A DNA stretch of 64,000 nucleotides from Neorhizobium populisoli (GCF_019430945.1 NZ_JAHYCB010000012.1:101584-165583); one strand, 5' to 3'. Counted from the first letter of the stretch, positions 42,238-51,687 are shown. Program-made: numbers and translations. The notes: generated by a model from the letters alone, not told the origin.

Positions 42238-43944
42238 TCACGCATTCGCCGGTGCGACGAAGCGCTGACGGTGCAGCATGCGCTTGTCGCGTGGGTCGGG
42301 GTTCGGGACGGCGGAGATCAGGCTTTTCGTATAGGCTTCCTGCGGCGCAGTGCAGATCTGCTCGGCGCTACCGAGTTCGACGATCTTGCCGCGATGCATG
42401 ACGGCGACGCGGTCGCAGAAATAGCGCACCACTGAAATGTCGTGCGAAATGAAGACGAAGCTGAGGTTGAGGCGCTTCTTGATGTCGAGCAGCAGATCGA
42501 GGATCTGGCTACGGATCGACACGTCGAGCGCCGAGGTCGCCTCGTCGGCGATGATGATGCGCGGTTCGAGCGCCAGCGCCCGTGCGATGCCGATACGCTG
42601 CCGCTGGCCGCCGGAGAAGGCGTGCGGGTAACGCTCCATACCCATCGGATCGAGCCCGACGAGCCGCATCAGCTCGGCGACGCGATCCTCCAAAGCCTTG
42701 CCCTTGGCGAGCCCGTTGACGATCAACGGATCGCCGATCACCTCTTTTACGGTCATGCGCGGATTGAGCGAGGCGAACGGGTCCTGAAAGACGAGGCGGA
42801 CTTCGCGATGGAAACCACGCAGTTCTCGTTTGCCAAGGCTTGTGACGTCGATCTCCTGACCGTCCCTGGCGCGATAGATCACTTTGCCGGTCGTCGGTTC
42901 GACGGTGCGCAGAATGAGGCGTCCGAGCGTCGTCTTGCCGGAGCCGCTTTCGCCGACGATCCCAAGATTTTCGCCGGGATATAGGTCAAAGTTGGCGTCG
43001 TCCACGGCGCGCAGCACCGTATTGCCCGCAAGCCCGAATGTCTTGCCAAGGCCGCGAACAGAAAGGACCGGTTTCGGCATTTCCGCCGAGAACGCCGAAA
43101 CCGGCTGCCGTGCCTCGGCGTGGTGGGTGAGTTTCACCGTCGAGGCAAGCAATTGGCGGGTGTAGGGGTGTACGGCGGCGTGATAGATCGCATCCACTGG
43201 TCCGTGCTCGACGATACGGCCGAAACGCATGACCGCGACCTCATCGGCCACTTCGGCCACGATGCCCATGTCATGGGTAATCAGCAGCATAGCCATGCCG
43301 CGGCTGACCTGCAGGCGCTTGATCAGGTCGAGAATTTCCGCTTGGGTGGTGACATCGAGTGCCGTCGTCGGTTCGTCGGCAATCAGGATATCCGGATCGC
43401 CGGCCAGCGCCATGGCGATCATCGCGCGCTGGCGCATGCCGCCGGAGAATTCGAACGTATAACGATCGGCCATTTTGTCGGCATTGGGAATTTCCACCTG
43501 CCGCAGCAGCTCGATCATCCGTTCGCGCGCAGCTTTCCTGTCCATCTTGCTATGCAGCCGGATGGCCTCGACGATCTGCGAGCCGATCGTGTGGACGGGC
43601 GAGAGCGAACTCATCGGCTCCTGGAAAATCAAGCCGATGCGGCGGCCGCGGATGGCGCGCATCGTCTGGCTGTCCGGGTGAAGCCCGGCAATATCGGTGA
43701 TCGCATCACCATTTCGCAGCAGAATGTTGCCGCCGACGATCTGGCCGGGACGATCGACGATCTGCAAAAGCGACCGGGCCGTGACGCTTTTGCCCGAGCC
43801 GCTTTCGCCGACGAGGCAAAGTGTCTGGCCACGCTTCAGTTGGAAGCTTACCTTCTCGACCGCGTGGAGAATATGCGTGCGCAAGCGAAAATCGACGCAG
43901 AGGTCTTCGACGGAGAGCACGACGTCGTCTGGAAGGGTAGCCAT
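42238..43944 (-). CDS. Fused oligopeptide-type ABC ATPase (DppD-DppF in one chain)
   Basis: A 568-residue protein with two complete nucleotide-binding domains. The first has Walker A GESGSGKSV (about 46-54), signature SGGMRQR and Walker B ILIADEPTTALDV. The second has GESGSGKTT (about 338-346), SGGQRQR and IIIADEATSALDV. Each ends in the oligopeptide-type extension (YTRQLL, YTKSLI). Dpp/Opp systems usually have two separate ATPases, but fusions are known. The ATG at 43944 follows GAGGAGGTGACG. Together with the two permeases it forms the importer core. Confidence 0.93.
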   Translation of the reverse strand: MATLPDDVVLSVEDLCVDFRLRTHILHAVEKVSFQLKRGQTLCLVGESGSGKSVTARSLLQIVDRPGQIVGGNILLRNGDAITDIAGLHPDSQTMRAIRGRRIGLIFQEPMSSLSPVHTIGSQIVEAIRLHSKMDRKAARERMIELLRQVEIPNADKMADRYTFEFSGGMRQRAMIAMALAGDPDILIADEPTTALDVTTQAEILDLIKRLQVSRGMAMLLITHDMGIVAEVADEVAVMRFGRIVEHGPVDAIYHAAVHPYTRQLLASTVKLTHHAEARQPVSAFSAEMPKPVLSVRGLGKTFGLAGNTVLRAVDDANFDLYPGENLGIVGESGSGKTTLGRLILRTVEPTTGKVIYRARDGQEIDVTSLGKRELRGFHREVRLVFQDPFASLNPRMTVKEVIGDPLIVNGLAKGKALEDRVAELMRLVGLDPMGMERYPHAFSGGQRQRIGIARALALEPRIIIADEATSALDVSIRSQILDLLLDIKKRLNLSFVFISHDISVVRYFCDRVAVMHRGKIVELGSAEQICTAPQEAYTKSLISAVPNPDPRDKRMLHRQRFVAPANA

Positions 43945-43954
43945 CGTCACCTCC

Positions 43955-45145
43955 TCAATTGTCATAAGGATCGGCCGCATCGCGCAGGCCGTCGCCGAAG
44001 AAGTTGAAGGACAGGACCGCGACGACCACGGCCAGCGAGGGCCAGATCAGCAGCCACGGCGCGGTCGCGACGGTGCGAATATTCTGCGCGTCCTGCAGCA
44101 GCACGCCCCAACTGACCACCGGCGGCTTCAATCCAATTCCCAGGAAGGACAGGGAGGTTTCCGCGACGATCATGGTCGGCACGGCAAGCGTCACGACGGC
44201 AAGGATATGGCTGGTCAGCGACGGCAGGATGTGCCGGAAGATCAGCCGTGCCTCGCTCGAGCCGTCGAGCTTGGCGGCCGTTACGAAGTCTTCGCCGCGT
44301 AGCGCCAGGAAACGGCCGCGCACTTCCCGTGCCAGGCTCGTCCAACCGAGAAACGAGACGATGATGGTGATGACGAAATAGACGCTGAGCGGCGACCATG
44401 TGATGGGAATGGCGGCCGCCAGGCCCAGCCATAGCGGAATGGTCGGCATGGCACTGATCACCTCAATGACGCGCTGGATCACCGTATCGACCCATCCGCC
44501 GTAGAAGCCCGAAATCGAGCCGAAAACGACGCCGAGAATGAGCGACATGGCGACGCCGACGAGGCCGATCGACATGGAGACACGCGTGCCATAGACCAGC
44601 CGCGAGAAGACATCGCGACCGAGGCGATCGGTGCCGAGTAGGTACATCGGATCGTTGAGATTGATCGGACCGATCAGATGCCGGTCCATCGGGATCAAGC
44701 CCCAGAGCTGATAGGCTGGGCCTTTGACGAAGAAGCCGATCGGCACGACCTTGTTGTCGTCGACCACGAAAGTGCGGCGCAGCGCCACTTTCTCGATCTC
44801 GATCTTGTAGCCCTTCACATGGAAATTGAACTCGCTCGAACCGTCCGGCCTGGTAACGAAGAAGCTGATCCCCTGCGGCGGCGCATAGGTATATTGCGGC
44901 TTGGAAGTCGAGGGCAGGGATGGGGCGATGACCTCGGCGAAGAGGCCGACGAAATAGAGGAAAAGAATGATCGCGCCGGCAAGCATCGCTACCTTCTGGC
45001 GCACCAGCTTGCCTGCCACCAGCCGCCACGGGCCGACGGCTGCGGTGGAGACTGTCTTTCCCTGTTTCAACGGGCTGATCGAGGGGCCATCGACGATGAC
45101 GAGCGAAGGTTCTGAGGCTTTTCCCATCGTTTCGTGAATTGTCAT
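43955..45145 (-). CDS. Oligopeptide-type ABC permease (DppC/OppC-like)
   Basis: A 396-residue permease. The family signature LLGTDRLGRDVFSRLVYG lies near residues 173-190 and the EAA-like loop RGEDFVTAAKLDGSSEARLIFRHILP near 285-310. It is about 100 residues longer than typical DppC because of a large periplasmic insert between the first membrane segment and the core (about 85-170), a feature of OppC-like long forms. The start at 45145 follows GAGGAGCGGCGG. Confidence 0.9.
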   Translation of the reverse strand: MTIHETMGKASEPSLVIVDGPSISPLKQGKTVSTAAVGPWRLVAGKLVRQKVAMLAGAIILFLYFVGLFAEVIAPSLPSTSKPQYTYAPPQGISFFVTRPDGSSEFNFHVKGYKIEIEKVALRRTFVVDDNKVVPIGFFVKGPAYQLWGLIPMDRHLIGPINLNDPMYLLGTDRLGRDVFSRLVYGTRVSMSIGLVGVAMSLILGVVFGSISGFYGGWVDTVIQRVIEVISAMPTIPLWLGLAAAIPITWSPLSVYFVITIIVSFLGWTSLAREVRGRFLALRGEDFVTAAKLDGSSEARLIFRHILPSLTSHILAVVTLAVPTMIVAETSLSFLGIGLKPPVVSWGVLLQDAQNIRTVATAPWLLIWPSLAVVVAVLSFNFFGDGLRDAADPYDN

Positions 45146-45155
45146 CCGCCGCTCC

Positions 45156-46142
45156 TCAATTGAACCGGATGCGCGGATCGAGCAGCGCAAGCAGGATATC
45201 GGAGAGAAGCATGCCGACCAGCGTCAGCGCCGAAAGGAGCAGGATGAAGCTGCCGGCGAGATACATGTCCTGCGAGATCAGCGCCCGGAAGAGCAGGGGC
45301 CCTGCGGTCGGCAGGTTGAGGACGATGGCGGTGATTGTCACGCCGGAGACCAGATGCGGCAGGACCCAGCCAATCGCCGAGACGAACGGGTTGAGCGCGA
45401 TGCGCACCGGATATTTGAGGATGACCTTGTATTCCGGCAGGCCCTTGGCACGGGCGGTGACGACATAAGGCTTGTGCAGTTCGTCGGTCAGGTTGGCGCG
45501 CAGGATGCGGATCAAGGCCGCTGTGCCCGAGGCGCCGATGATGATGATCGGGATCCACAGATGCGCCAGGAAATCGCCGACCTTGGCAAGGCTCCAGGGC
45601 GCCTCGGCATATTCCGGAGAATTGAGGCCGCCGACACTCAGGCCGAGATATTTATACGCGAGATACATCAGCGTCAGCGCCAGGATGAAGTTGGGCACCG
45701 CAAGCCCGATGAAGCCGAAGAAGGTGAAGACGTGGTCGCCGACCGAACCGCGACGGACGGCCGAATAGATGCCGATCGGTAGCGCGACGATCCAGACGAA
45801 CAGCAGGCTGAGCAAGGAGATGACGAGCGTCGAGCCCATCCGCGCCCAGATCAGATTGGCGACGGGCTGGTTCCATTCGAAGGAGTGGCCGAAATCGCCA
45901 CGGCTCACGATGCCCCAGATCCATTTCAGATATTGGAGATAGAACGGAGCATCCAGTCCATATGTTTCCCGCAGCCGCTCGATCTGGGCAGGGTCGACCG
46001 CCTGGCCGCTGTCGCTCATCGTCGCGATCATCGAAGTCAGATAGTCGCCGGGCGGCAACTGGATGATCAGGAACGCGATCAGCGACATGCCGAACAGGGT
46101 CGGGATCATGTATAGGATTCGCCTGACGATATAGGCCAGCAT
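45156..46142 (-). CDS. Oligopeptide-type ABC permease (DppB/OppB-like)
   Basis: A 328-residue permease. It opens MLAYIVRRILYMIPTLFG, typical of the family, followed by a periplasmic region with YGLDAPFYLQYLKW (about 65-78). The EAA-like loop is VTARAKGLPEYKVILKYPVR (about 229-248). A GGGAGGAGAACC ribosome site precedes the ATG. It partners the DppC-like protein. Confidence 0.92.
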   Translation of the reverse strand: MLAYIVRRILYMIPTLFGMSLIAFLIIQLPPGDYLTSMIATMSDSGQAVDPAQIERLRETYGLDAPFYLQYLKWIWGIVSRGDFGHSFEWNQPVANLIWARMGSTLVISLLSLLFVWIVALPIGIYSAVRRGSVGDHVFTFFGFIGLAVPNFILALTLMYLAYKYLGLSVGGLNSPEYAEAPWSLAKVGDFLAHLWIPIIIIGASGTAALIRILRANLTDELHKPYVVTARAKGLPEYKVILKYPVRIALNPFVSAIGWVLPHLVSGVTITAIVLNLPTAGPLLFRALISQDMYLAGSFILLLSALTLVGMLLSDILLALLDPRIRFN

Positions 46143-46257
46143 CGGAATGGTTCTCCTCCCGTTGAAAGCGCCGCCGCTCGAATGGTTCGCGGACGCTTCG
46201 TCGGTTCTTCATTCACCTTCGGCCCCTCCAGGCCAAAGGCGCTCCTCCCTCGCCACC

Positions 46258-48402
46258 TCATTTCCAACTGAGGTGCAGCACCTCCAGCCGGTCGATACCA
46301 GACACCTCCATGATCGCCCGGCCATCCTTGACGCTGAAGTTCGCGGCGCGGTCGGCCACCACGAGCCAGGCCCGCGCCACCGACTTGCCGTTTGGAATGT
46401 CCACCGAAACCGTCTGGCCCGCCAGAGGGTAATTTTCGCGGATCGGACCCTTCATCATCATCGGGTTGGTCAGGTTGAACATGCTGAGCGCGATGCCGTC
46501 TTCATTCTCGCGCAGAGCCAGATCGATGACGCCCGGTCCCTCGACCGCAATGCGCGATGACTTGCCGAGTGCCCAGCGCACCGCATTGGCGATCAGCCGG
46601 CCGTGATCGACAGCGAACACTTCCCAGAAAATCTCGCCGATATTCCAGGGGATATAGACCGTGCGGCCGCCTTTGCCTGTCTCGCGCGCCACGACGGCGG
46701 CACCTTCCGGGTCTTTTCGCGGATATACCTCTTCCATCGGCAGGTCCGGAAAATCCGGAACATAGAGGAAAGGTGTTTCCACATTGCCGGCTGTATCCAC
46801 ATGGATCAGCCGCGTACCGCCCATGATACGCGCCGCGCCGTCAAAACCCTGATTGACCGGATGATCGCCGAAGAGCGCCACATAGGTATTCTTGACGATG
46901 CCACGCGGGCCGGAGGCGAACTTGATGCCCAGCGTATCGGCTAGGCCGAATTCCGGTCGCGTCTTGCCGTTCTCATCGCGCAGCGAAGTCTCATAGGCCG
47001 CCACCACGCTGCCGCCGCGTTCCACGTAAGCGCGGATCGCTTCGTTCTGTGCATTCGAGAGGCATGAGGCGTTGGCGAGGATGACGACCTTGAAACGATC
47101 GAGATTTTCTTTGGTCAGCACCTGGTCGGAAAGCAGCTCGAACGGCAGTCGAGCTTCGACAAGCGCATGATAGAAGCCGAGATCGTGCTTTTCGGCACTG
47201 TGCCGGTCCTCCGGCGCCCAGTGGCGAAGCGTTGTCGAAGGATCGATCACGGCGATTTCCGCGGTCGGCTTCATGCTGTTGATGACCGGCTCGACCGCTG
47301 CCTGCAGGCCGAAGGCTTCGGCGACCGGCTCCACCCAGCGTTCGTCCGGCACAACGCCGTTGAACTTGGTGAACCAGCCGTAGAGCCCGTGGGTCGTGCC
47401 GTTATTGATCCAGAGCTGCATTTCCTCGCCGGAGGTGACGGCATCCTTCCAGCGGTATTCTTCCTCCGGGCCGATCGAGGTGATCAGCACGACGGGGCGG
47501 TCAGGAAAGCTGGCGCGGATGCGCTTGCCGTTGCGGCCGGCTGACCAGCCGACTTCCAGACCCTTGCGGCCCTGATGGTCGACGACCAGGAAGGGGCAAT
47601 GCTTGGTGATGACGGAGAGATCGAACTCCATCAGCGACGCGCCGCTCATGTTCGGGATGAAGCTCGAATTCGGGCGGATCGCCTTCATCGCGTCGTCCCA
47701 TTGGGCGATCATGTCGGTCAGCACCTGGCGGCGCCATTGCAGCCAGGCCTGCCATGCTGGGTCTTCCGCATCCGCCTTTTTCGGCAGGGCATAACCGAAC
47801 ATGTCCTTGAAGCGGCGGGCGCTGTTTTCGCTATAGTCGACACCGTGGCCCTGCCAGCGGTTGGCAAAGATCGCGTCGATATCGTATTCGCGCACGATCT
47901 CCTTCACCACTTCCGGCATGAAGCCAGTATTGTAATCGCCATAGGCATTGGTGACCCAGACATCTGGATAGGCCCAGTGGCGGCGCGGACTGCCGTCGGC
48001 ATTGACCATCACCCATTCCGGATGCGCTTTCGCCGCATCGTCATGGATCGCATGCGGATCGACACGAGCCATGACATGCATGTCGAGCTTGCGCGCCGCA
48101 TCGACCAATGCGCCGAAAATGTCCTTGTCGCCCAGAAATTTGGAGACGTAGTGATAGGGCACCTTGCTCGGGTAATAGGCGATGTAGCCGCCAGCGCTCA
48201 GGCAGACAGCATTCGACTTGGTGCGCTTGAATACATCGACCCAGAAGGCCGGATCGTATTTCTCCGGATCGTCTTCCACAAAAGTCAGCTGCGTCCAGCG
48301 GGTCGCGGTCTTGTACCAGTCGGGAGTACGCAGAGTGTCGGCGTTCGGTCGTGTGGCCTCAAGCATGGCATTCATCCAATTCATCGGCAAAGGAAATCCC
48401 AT
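46258..48402 (-). CDS. Putative glycoside hydrolase with beta-galactosidase trimerisation-like domain (GHL6-type)
   Basis: A 714-residue cytoplasmic protein. The N-terminal half (about 30-370) is a TIM-barrel resembling hypothetical glycoside hydrolase/alpha-fucosidase-like families (YDPAFWVDVFKRTKSNAVCL, then IDAIFANRWQGHG). Residues about 395-610 look like a beta-galactosidase trimerisation domain (TAEIAVIDPS, NAQNEAIRAYVERGGSVVAAYE), and a beta domain follows. No signal peptide. It sits between the binding-protein and permease genes, so it probably attacks the imported sugar. Catalytic residues cannot be assigned with certainty. No strong ribosome site precedes 48402; internal ATGs at codons 7, 10 and 13 are alternatives. 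Confidence 0.75.
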   Translation of the reverse strand: MGFPLPMNWMNAMLEATRPNADTLRTPDWYKTATRWTQLTFVEDDPEKYDPAFWVDVFKRTKSNAVCLSAGGYIAYYPSKVPYHYVSKFLGDKDIFGALVDAARKLDMHVMARVDPHAIHDDAAKAHPEWVMVNADGSPRRHWAYPDVWVTNAYGDYNTGFMPEVVKEIVREYDIDAIFANRWQGHGVDYSENSARRFKDMFGYALPKKADAEDPAWQAWLQWRRQVLTDMIAQWDDAMKAIRPNSSFIPNMSGASLMEFDLSVITKHCPFLVVDHQGRKGLEVGWSAGRNGKRIRASFPDRPVVLITSIGPEEEYRWKDAVTSGEEMQLWINNGTTHGLYGWFTKFNGVVPDERWVEPVAEAFGLQAAVEPVINSMKPTAEIAVIDPSTTLRHWAPEDRHSAEKHDLGFYHALVEARLPFELLSDQVLTKENLDRFKVVILANASCLSNAQNEAIRAYVERGGSVVAAYETSLRDENGKTRPEFGLADTLGIKFASGPRGIVKNTYVALFGDHPVNQGFDGAARIMGGTRLIHVDTAGNVETPFLYVPDFPDLPMEEVYPRKDPEGAAVVARETGKGGRTVYIPWNIGEIFWEVFAVDHGRLIANAVRWALGKSSRIAVEGPGVIDLALRENEDGIALSMFNLTNPMMMKGPIRENYPLAGQTVSVDIPNGKSVARAWLVVADRAANFSVKDGRAIMEVSGIDRLEVLHLSWK

Positions 48403-48450
48403 GGCGCCGGCCGGTTAAAACCGGCGCCCGGAAAGCTGTACGAAACAGCT
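48403..48450 (-). terminator. Two intercistronic stem-loops after binding-protein gene
   Basis: On the transcribed (minus) strand, AGCTGT-N5-ACAGCT (48450-48434) is followed by GGCGCCGG with CCGGCGCC (48428-48421 and 48410-48403, 10-base loop). The second ends at the start codon of the next gene and could affect its translation. This repeats the pattern of hairpins after binding-protein genes seen elsewhere in the window. Confidence 0.5.
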
Positions 48451-48457
48451 AGAGATG

Positions 48458-50386
48458 TCAGACCTTGTAGAACTGCTCCGGCATGGTCGGGGCAGGGGTC
48501 GGCCAGCCGAACGAGTTCGGCATGGTCATGGTGATGTTCTTCATGTTGTTCTTGACGATGCCGTAACTGTCCGGCGGCTGTGAAATGCCGAACACGTAGA
48601 AGGTCTCCGCGGCGCCCTGCAGAATCTGTTTCATGACTTCGCGCTGGCCCGCCTGATCGGAGGTCGATTTCAGCTTGTCGTAGAGGGCAAGCTGTTTCTT
48701 GGTATCCTCCGGCGGTTCTTCGGCATTGGCATTCTTCGGATCGAGATACCAGAGCTGCCAGGCCGGGGCATACATCGCGTTATTGTCGGTCGGCACATAG
48801 TAGCGCGGATCGAGCATGGCCGCGACACCGCCATTGGCGCCGAACTGGTGGGCGGTGGCATCGAAATCGCGACCCTGGCGGACGCGGGTTTCCCACAGCG
48901 AACGGTCCATGGTGCGCATCTGGGCATCGATACCAACCGCCTGGAACATCGGGATGATCAGTTGGAACAGGTCGAGGAAGATCGGGCGGGCCTGGTCGAT
49001 CTCGAAGATGATCGTCAGGCGGCGGCCTTTTTCGTCCAGACGGAAGTTCTGGCTGTCGCGTTTCGGAACCAGCTCGTCGAGCATGGCATTCGATTTGTCG
49101 ACGCTGTATTCCGTATATTGCTTGGCGAGCTGCTCGTTGTAGAGCGGATCGCCTTCCTTGATCGAAGGCTGGGCCGGCGCGCCCTGGCCGACAAGCACCG
49201 CGTCGATCAGCGATTGACGATCGAGCGCCATCGACATTGCCGCCCGGAACTTCTTGTCCCGGAACAGTTTTCGCTTCGTCTCGTCGTTGTGGTTCAGGTT
49301 GAAGATGAAGTTCATGACGTTTGCCTCGGTCGAGGTCAGCGTATAAAAATCATAACCGCCCTGCTGGCGCGCGTCGTAGAGCACCGACTTGTTGTTCGGC
49401 GTGGCGATATACTGGTCCATCAGGTCGATTTCGCCCTGCATGCATTTCAGCAGCAGCACCTGGGGATCCGCCACCATCTGGTAGACGATACGATCCATAT
49501 AGGGCAGCTGGTTCCCTTCGGTATCGACCTTCCAATAGTAGGGATTACGCTCGGCTACGACCCGCTCGGTATTTTCGCCGGGAGCGATGGTGAAATACCA
49601 GGCGTTGAGCGTCGGCTTTTTCGACGAATTCAGGAAGAAGGTATTGTCCTCCTGGAAGCCGGAAGCGGCCTGAAAGGACGCGATCCACGACTGGAACCCA
49701 CGCGTCTTGGCAAGCTCGTCGGCCTTCGGATTGTAGTCGATATGGAACTGTTCGAGATAATGTTTCGGGCAACGGGTTGTATGGTCCCAGTTGGACCAAG
49801 CAACTTGCAACGCAAACATACCGTTAGGTTTATCGAAGATCACCTTGAAGGTCTGTTCGTCGACGATTTCCAGCTTGGCCGGTTTGCCGCCCTGCTTCCA
49901 GTGACCCTGGCTGGTGACTGCGACGCGCTTGTCGGTGAGCACGGTATCGTACCAGAATTTGACGTCCGCCGTCGTATAGGGATGGCCGTCCGACCATTTC
50001 ATGCCCTTGCGCAGCCGGATCGTATAGACGGTCGAATCCGCATTGCCGTCGAAGGCTTCCGCGACATTCAGCGTCACGCCCGACCAGTCTGGCGTATAGC
50101 GCAGCAATGGTTCGTAGGCCTGATATCGGAACAGCATGGACAGCGATCCGCCGCCCACAAGCGCCAGTTTCCAGTCGCCGCCGTATTTTCCGATGCTTTC
50201 GACAGGCTTGATGACGAGCGGGTTTTCCGGCAGCCGGTCCTTGACCGGCGGCAGACCGCCACTCGACACTTTTGGCTTGAGAATATCCGCTTCCTTGTAG
50301 CTGGCAGCGGCAAGGGCCGGCAGGGCCGGCAAAATCAAGGCGGCCGAGGTCCCGGCCAGAAACGCACGACGTTTCAGCGTGATCAT
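48458..50386 (-). CDS. Oligopeptide-type ABC transporter substrate-binding protein (SBP family 5)
   Basis: A 642-residue periplasmic protein. The signal LKRRAFLAGTSAALILPALPAL resembles a Tat signal, with cleavage near AAAS. The SBP_bac_5 core is clear: YEPLLRYTPDWSGV, VYTIRLRKGMKWSDGHPYTTADVKFWYD (about 122-149) and KFRAAMSMALDRQSLIDAVLVG (about 388-409). It is longer than typical DppA (about 530), like long rhizobial homologues associated with sugars. The ATG at 50386 follows GGAGGAGACACTG. First gene of the operon, divergent from a LacI regulator. Confidence 0.92.
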   Translation of the reverse strand: MITLKRRAFLAGTSAALILPALPALAAASYKEADILKPKVSSGGLPPVKDRLPENPLVIKPVESIGKYGGDWKLALVGGGSLSMLFRYQAYEPLLRYTPDWSGVTLNVAEAFDGNADSTVYTIRLRKGMKWSDGHPYTTADVKFWYDTVLTDKRVAVTSQGHWKQGGKPAKLEIVDEQTFKVIFDKPNGMFALQVAWSNWDHTTRCPKHYLEQFHIDYNPKADELAKTRGFQSWIASFQAASGFQEDNTFFLNSSKKPTLNAWYFTIAPGENTERVVAERNPYYWKVDTEGNQLPYMDRIVYQMVADPQVLLLKCMQGEIDLMDQYIATPNNKSVLYDARQQGGYDFYTLTSTEANVMNFIFNLNHNDETKRKLFRDKKFRAAMSMALDRQSLIDAVLVGQGAPAQPSIKEGDPLYNEQLAKQYTEYSVDKSNAMLDELVPKRDSQNFRLDEKGRRLTIIFEIDQARPIFLDLFQLIIPMFQAVGIDAQMRTMDRSLWETRVRQGRDFDATAHQFGANGGVAAMLDPRYYVPTDNNAMYAPAWQLWYLDPKNANAEEPPEDTKKQLALYDKLKSTSDQAGQREVMKQILQGAAETFYVFGISQPPDSYGIVKNNMKNITMTMPNSFGWPTPAPTMPEQFYKV

Positions 50387-50411
50387 CAGTGTCTCCTCCA
50401 CAAATCCACGC

Positions 50412-50533
50412 CCAAACTGCTGCTTTTTCTCTCTTCAGGCTTGGATAATCCAAAGGTCTCACTCGAATACTGTTAGGTAAAGTGTTATGTTGCTTTAAGT
50501 AGGAATTTTATGTTGTGCGTCGCAGCAGTTTGG
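50412..50533. repeat. 12-bp inverted repeat flanking the divergent SBP/LacI promoter region
   Basis: CCAAACTGCTGC at 50412-50423 has its exact complement GCAGCAGTTTGG at 50522-50533. Between them are AT-rich promoter-like sequences and a direct repeat TTATGTTG (50485-50492 and 50508-50515, 23 bp apart). The two arms sit near the starts of the divergent genes and could be regulator sites supporting a DNA loop. This is inference. Confidence 0.5.
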
Positions 50534-50559
50534 TGCGGCACGACCGATGAGAGGGCTAT

Positions 50560-51687
50560 ATGGGCAAGCGAGGGCGGGTGACGTTAGAAACGATCGCCGC
50601 GGAGGTTGGGCTCTCCAAATACGCGGTATCCCGATCACTCGCCGGCAAGAATGGCGTCAGCGAGGAGACGCGCGAGCGCATTCGCGAGACGGCGCAAAGG
50701 CTGGGTTATATCAAGCCGGCCAATTCGTCGGTATCAAACGAGATCGCAGTCGTCTTCCACGACCATGACTCCGTCAACAGCGAACTCTACATGCAAATCC
50801 AGAACGGCGTTCAGGCCGAAGCGCATCGGCAGGGCATGAGTCTGCGGATACGCTGGACACATAACAAGGGACAGCTTGCGGAGATGGCCAAGACCTGCGC
50901 CGGTCTCTTGCTGGTCGGCCCCCACGACCGCGAAGCCGTTGATGCAGCGGTGGCGACGGGAATTCCGATTGTCCGCTTCGGCTGGGTCGATCCGCTGGAG
51001 GATGCCGATCAGGTGTCCGGCACTGACCACGAATCCGGACAGGCCGTGCTGCAGTATCTGATCGATCTCGGTCATCGCGAAATAGCTTATGTGTATGGTG
51101 TGCCGGGATATCGCGGACGGCGCGAGCGCTTTTATGGCGCCCGCGAGATTGCCGAACGGTATAGCGATGCCAATCTCCATGCCATGCAGTTTGAAGAGCA
51201 GGGCGGTTTTGCAGATGCGTATCGTGCCCTGAAGGCGAAGGGTGTTCAGCCCACGGCTTTCTTCTGCGCGCATGACGGATTGGCCCTGACCGTCATTTCG
51301 GAACTGCTCGGGCAAGGCTACCGCATCCCGGATGACATATCGGTCGTCGGTTTCGGCGATTTTTCCGCGGCAACCCAAATCTCGCCAGCGCTGACGACCG
51401 TGAAGATGGAAGGCCAGGAATGTGGCGCGGTGGGATTGCGTCTACTGGTCCAGCGGATCGAAAACCCGCGCCTGCCCGGCATGCCGGCGTGCCGCATCTA
51501 CATCGCTTCGCACATCGTGGAGCGCCGCTCATCCGGACCACGCCGTGATAGATCAAAGTCAACGGAAGTGCCGCTCGATAGTCGCAGGCAGCATCAACAA
51601 CGACCAACTCATGAGGCCGCTGCCATCGCAGATGAAGAGGCGATCGAATTCAATCGTCGGATGTGGCCGACTGATCCGCGGAACTGA
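50560..51687 (+). CDS. LacI family transcriptional regulator
   Basis: A 375-residue regulator. The N-terminal HTH is VTLETIAAEVGLSKYAVSRSLAGKN with hinge ETAQRLGYIKP (to about residue 53). The periplasmic-binding-like effector domain runs to about 325 (SELYMQIQNGVQAEA, FFCAHDGLALTVISELL, DDISVVGFGDF). A Ser/Arg-rich tail of about 45 residues beyond the usual end overlaps the 3' end of the convergent IclR gene. It is divergent from the Dpp-type operon and probably represses it until the sugar is present. Confidence 0.9.
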   Translation: MGKRGRVTLETIAAEVGLSKYAVSRSLAGKNGVSEETRERIRETAQRLGYIKPANSSVSNEIAVVFHDHDSVNSELYMQIQNGVQAEAHRQGMSLRIRWTHNKGQLAEMAKTCAGLLLVGPHDREAVDAAVATGIPIVRFGWVDPLEDADQVSGTDHESGQAVLQYLIDLGHREIAYVYGVPGYRGRRERFYGAREIAERYSDANLHAMQFEEQGGFADAYRALKAKGVQPTAFFCAHDGLALTVISELLGQGYRIPDDISVVGFGDFSAATQISPALTTVKMEGQECGAVGLRLLVQRIENPRLPGMPACRIYIASHIVERRSSGPRRDRSKSTEVPLDSRRQHQQRPTHEAAAIADEEAIEFNRRMWPTDPRN

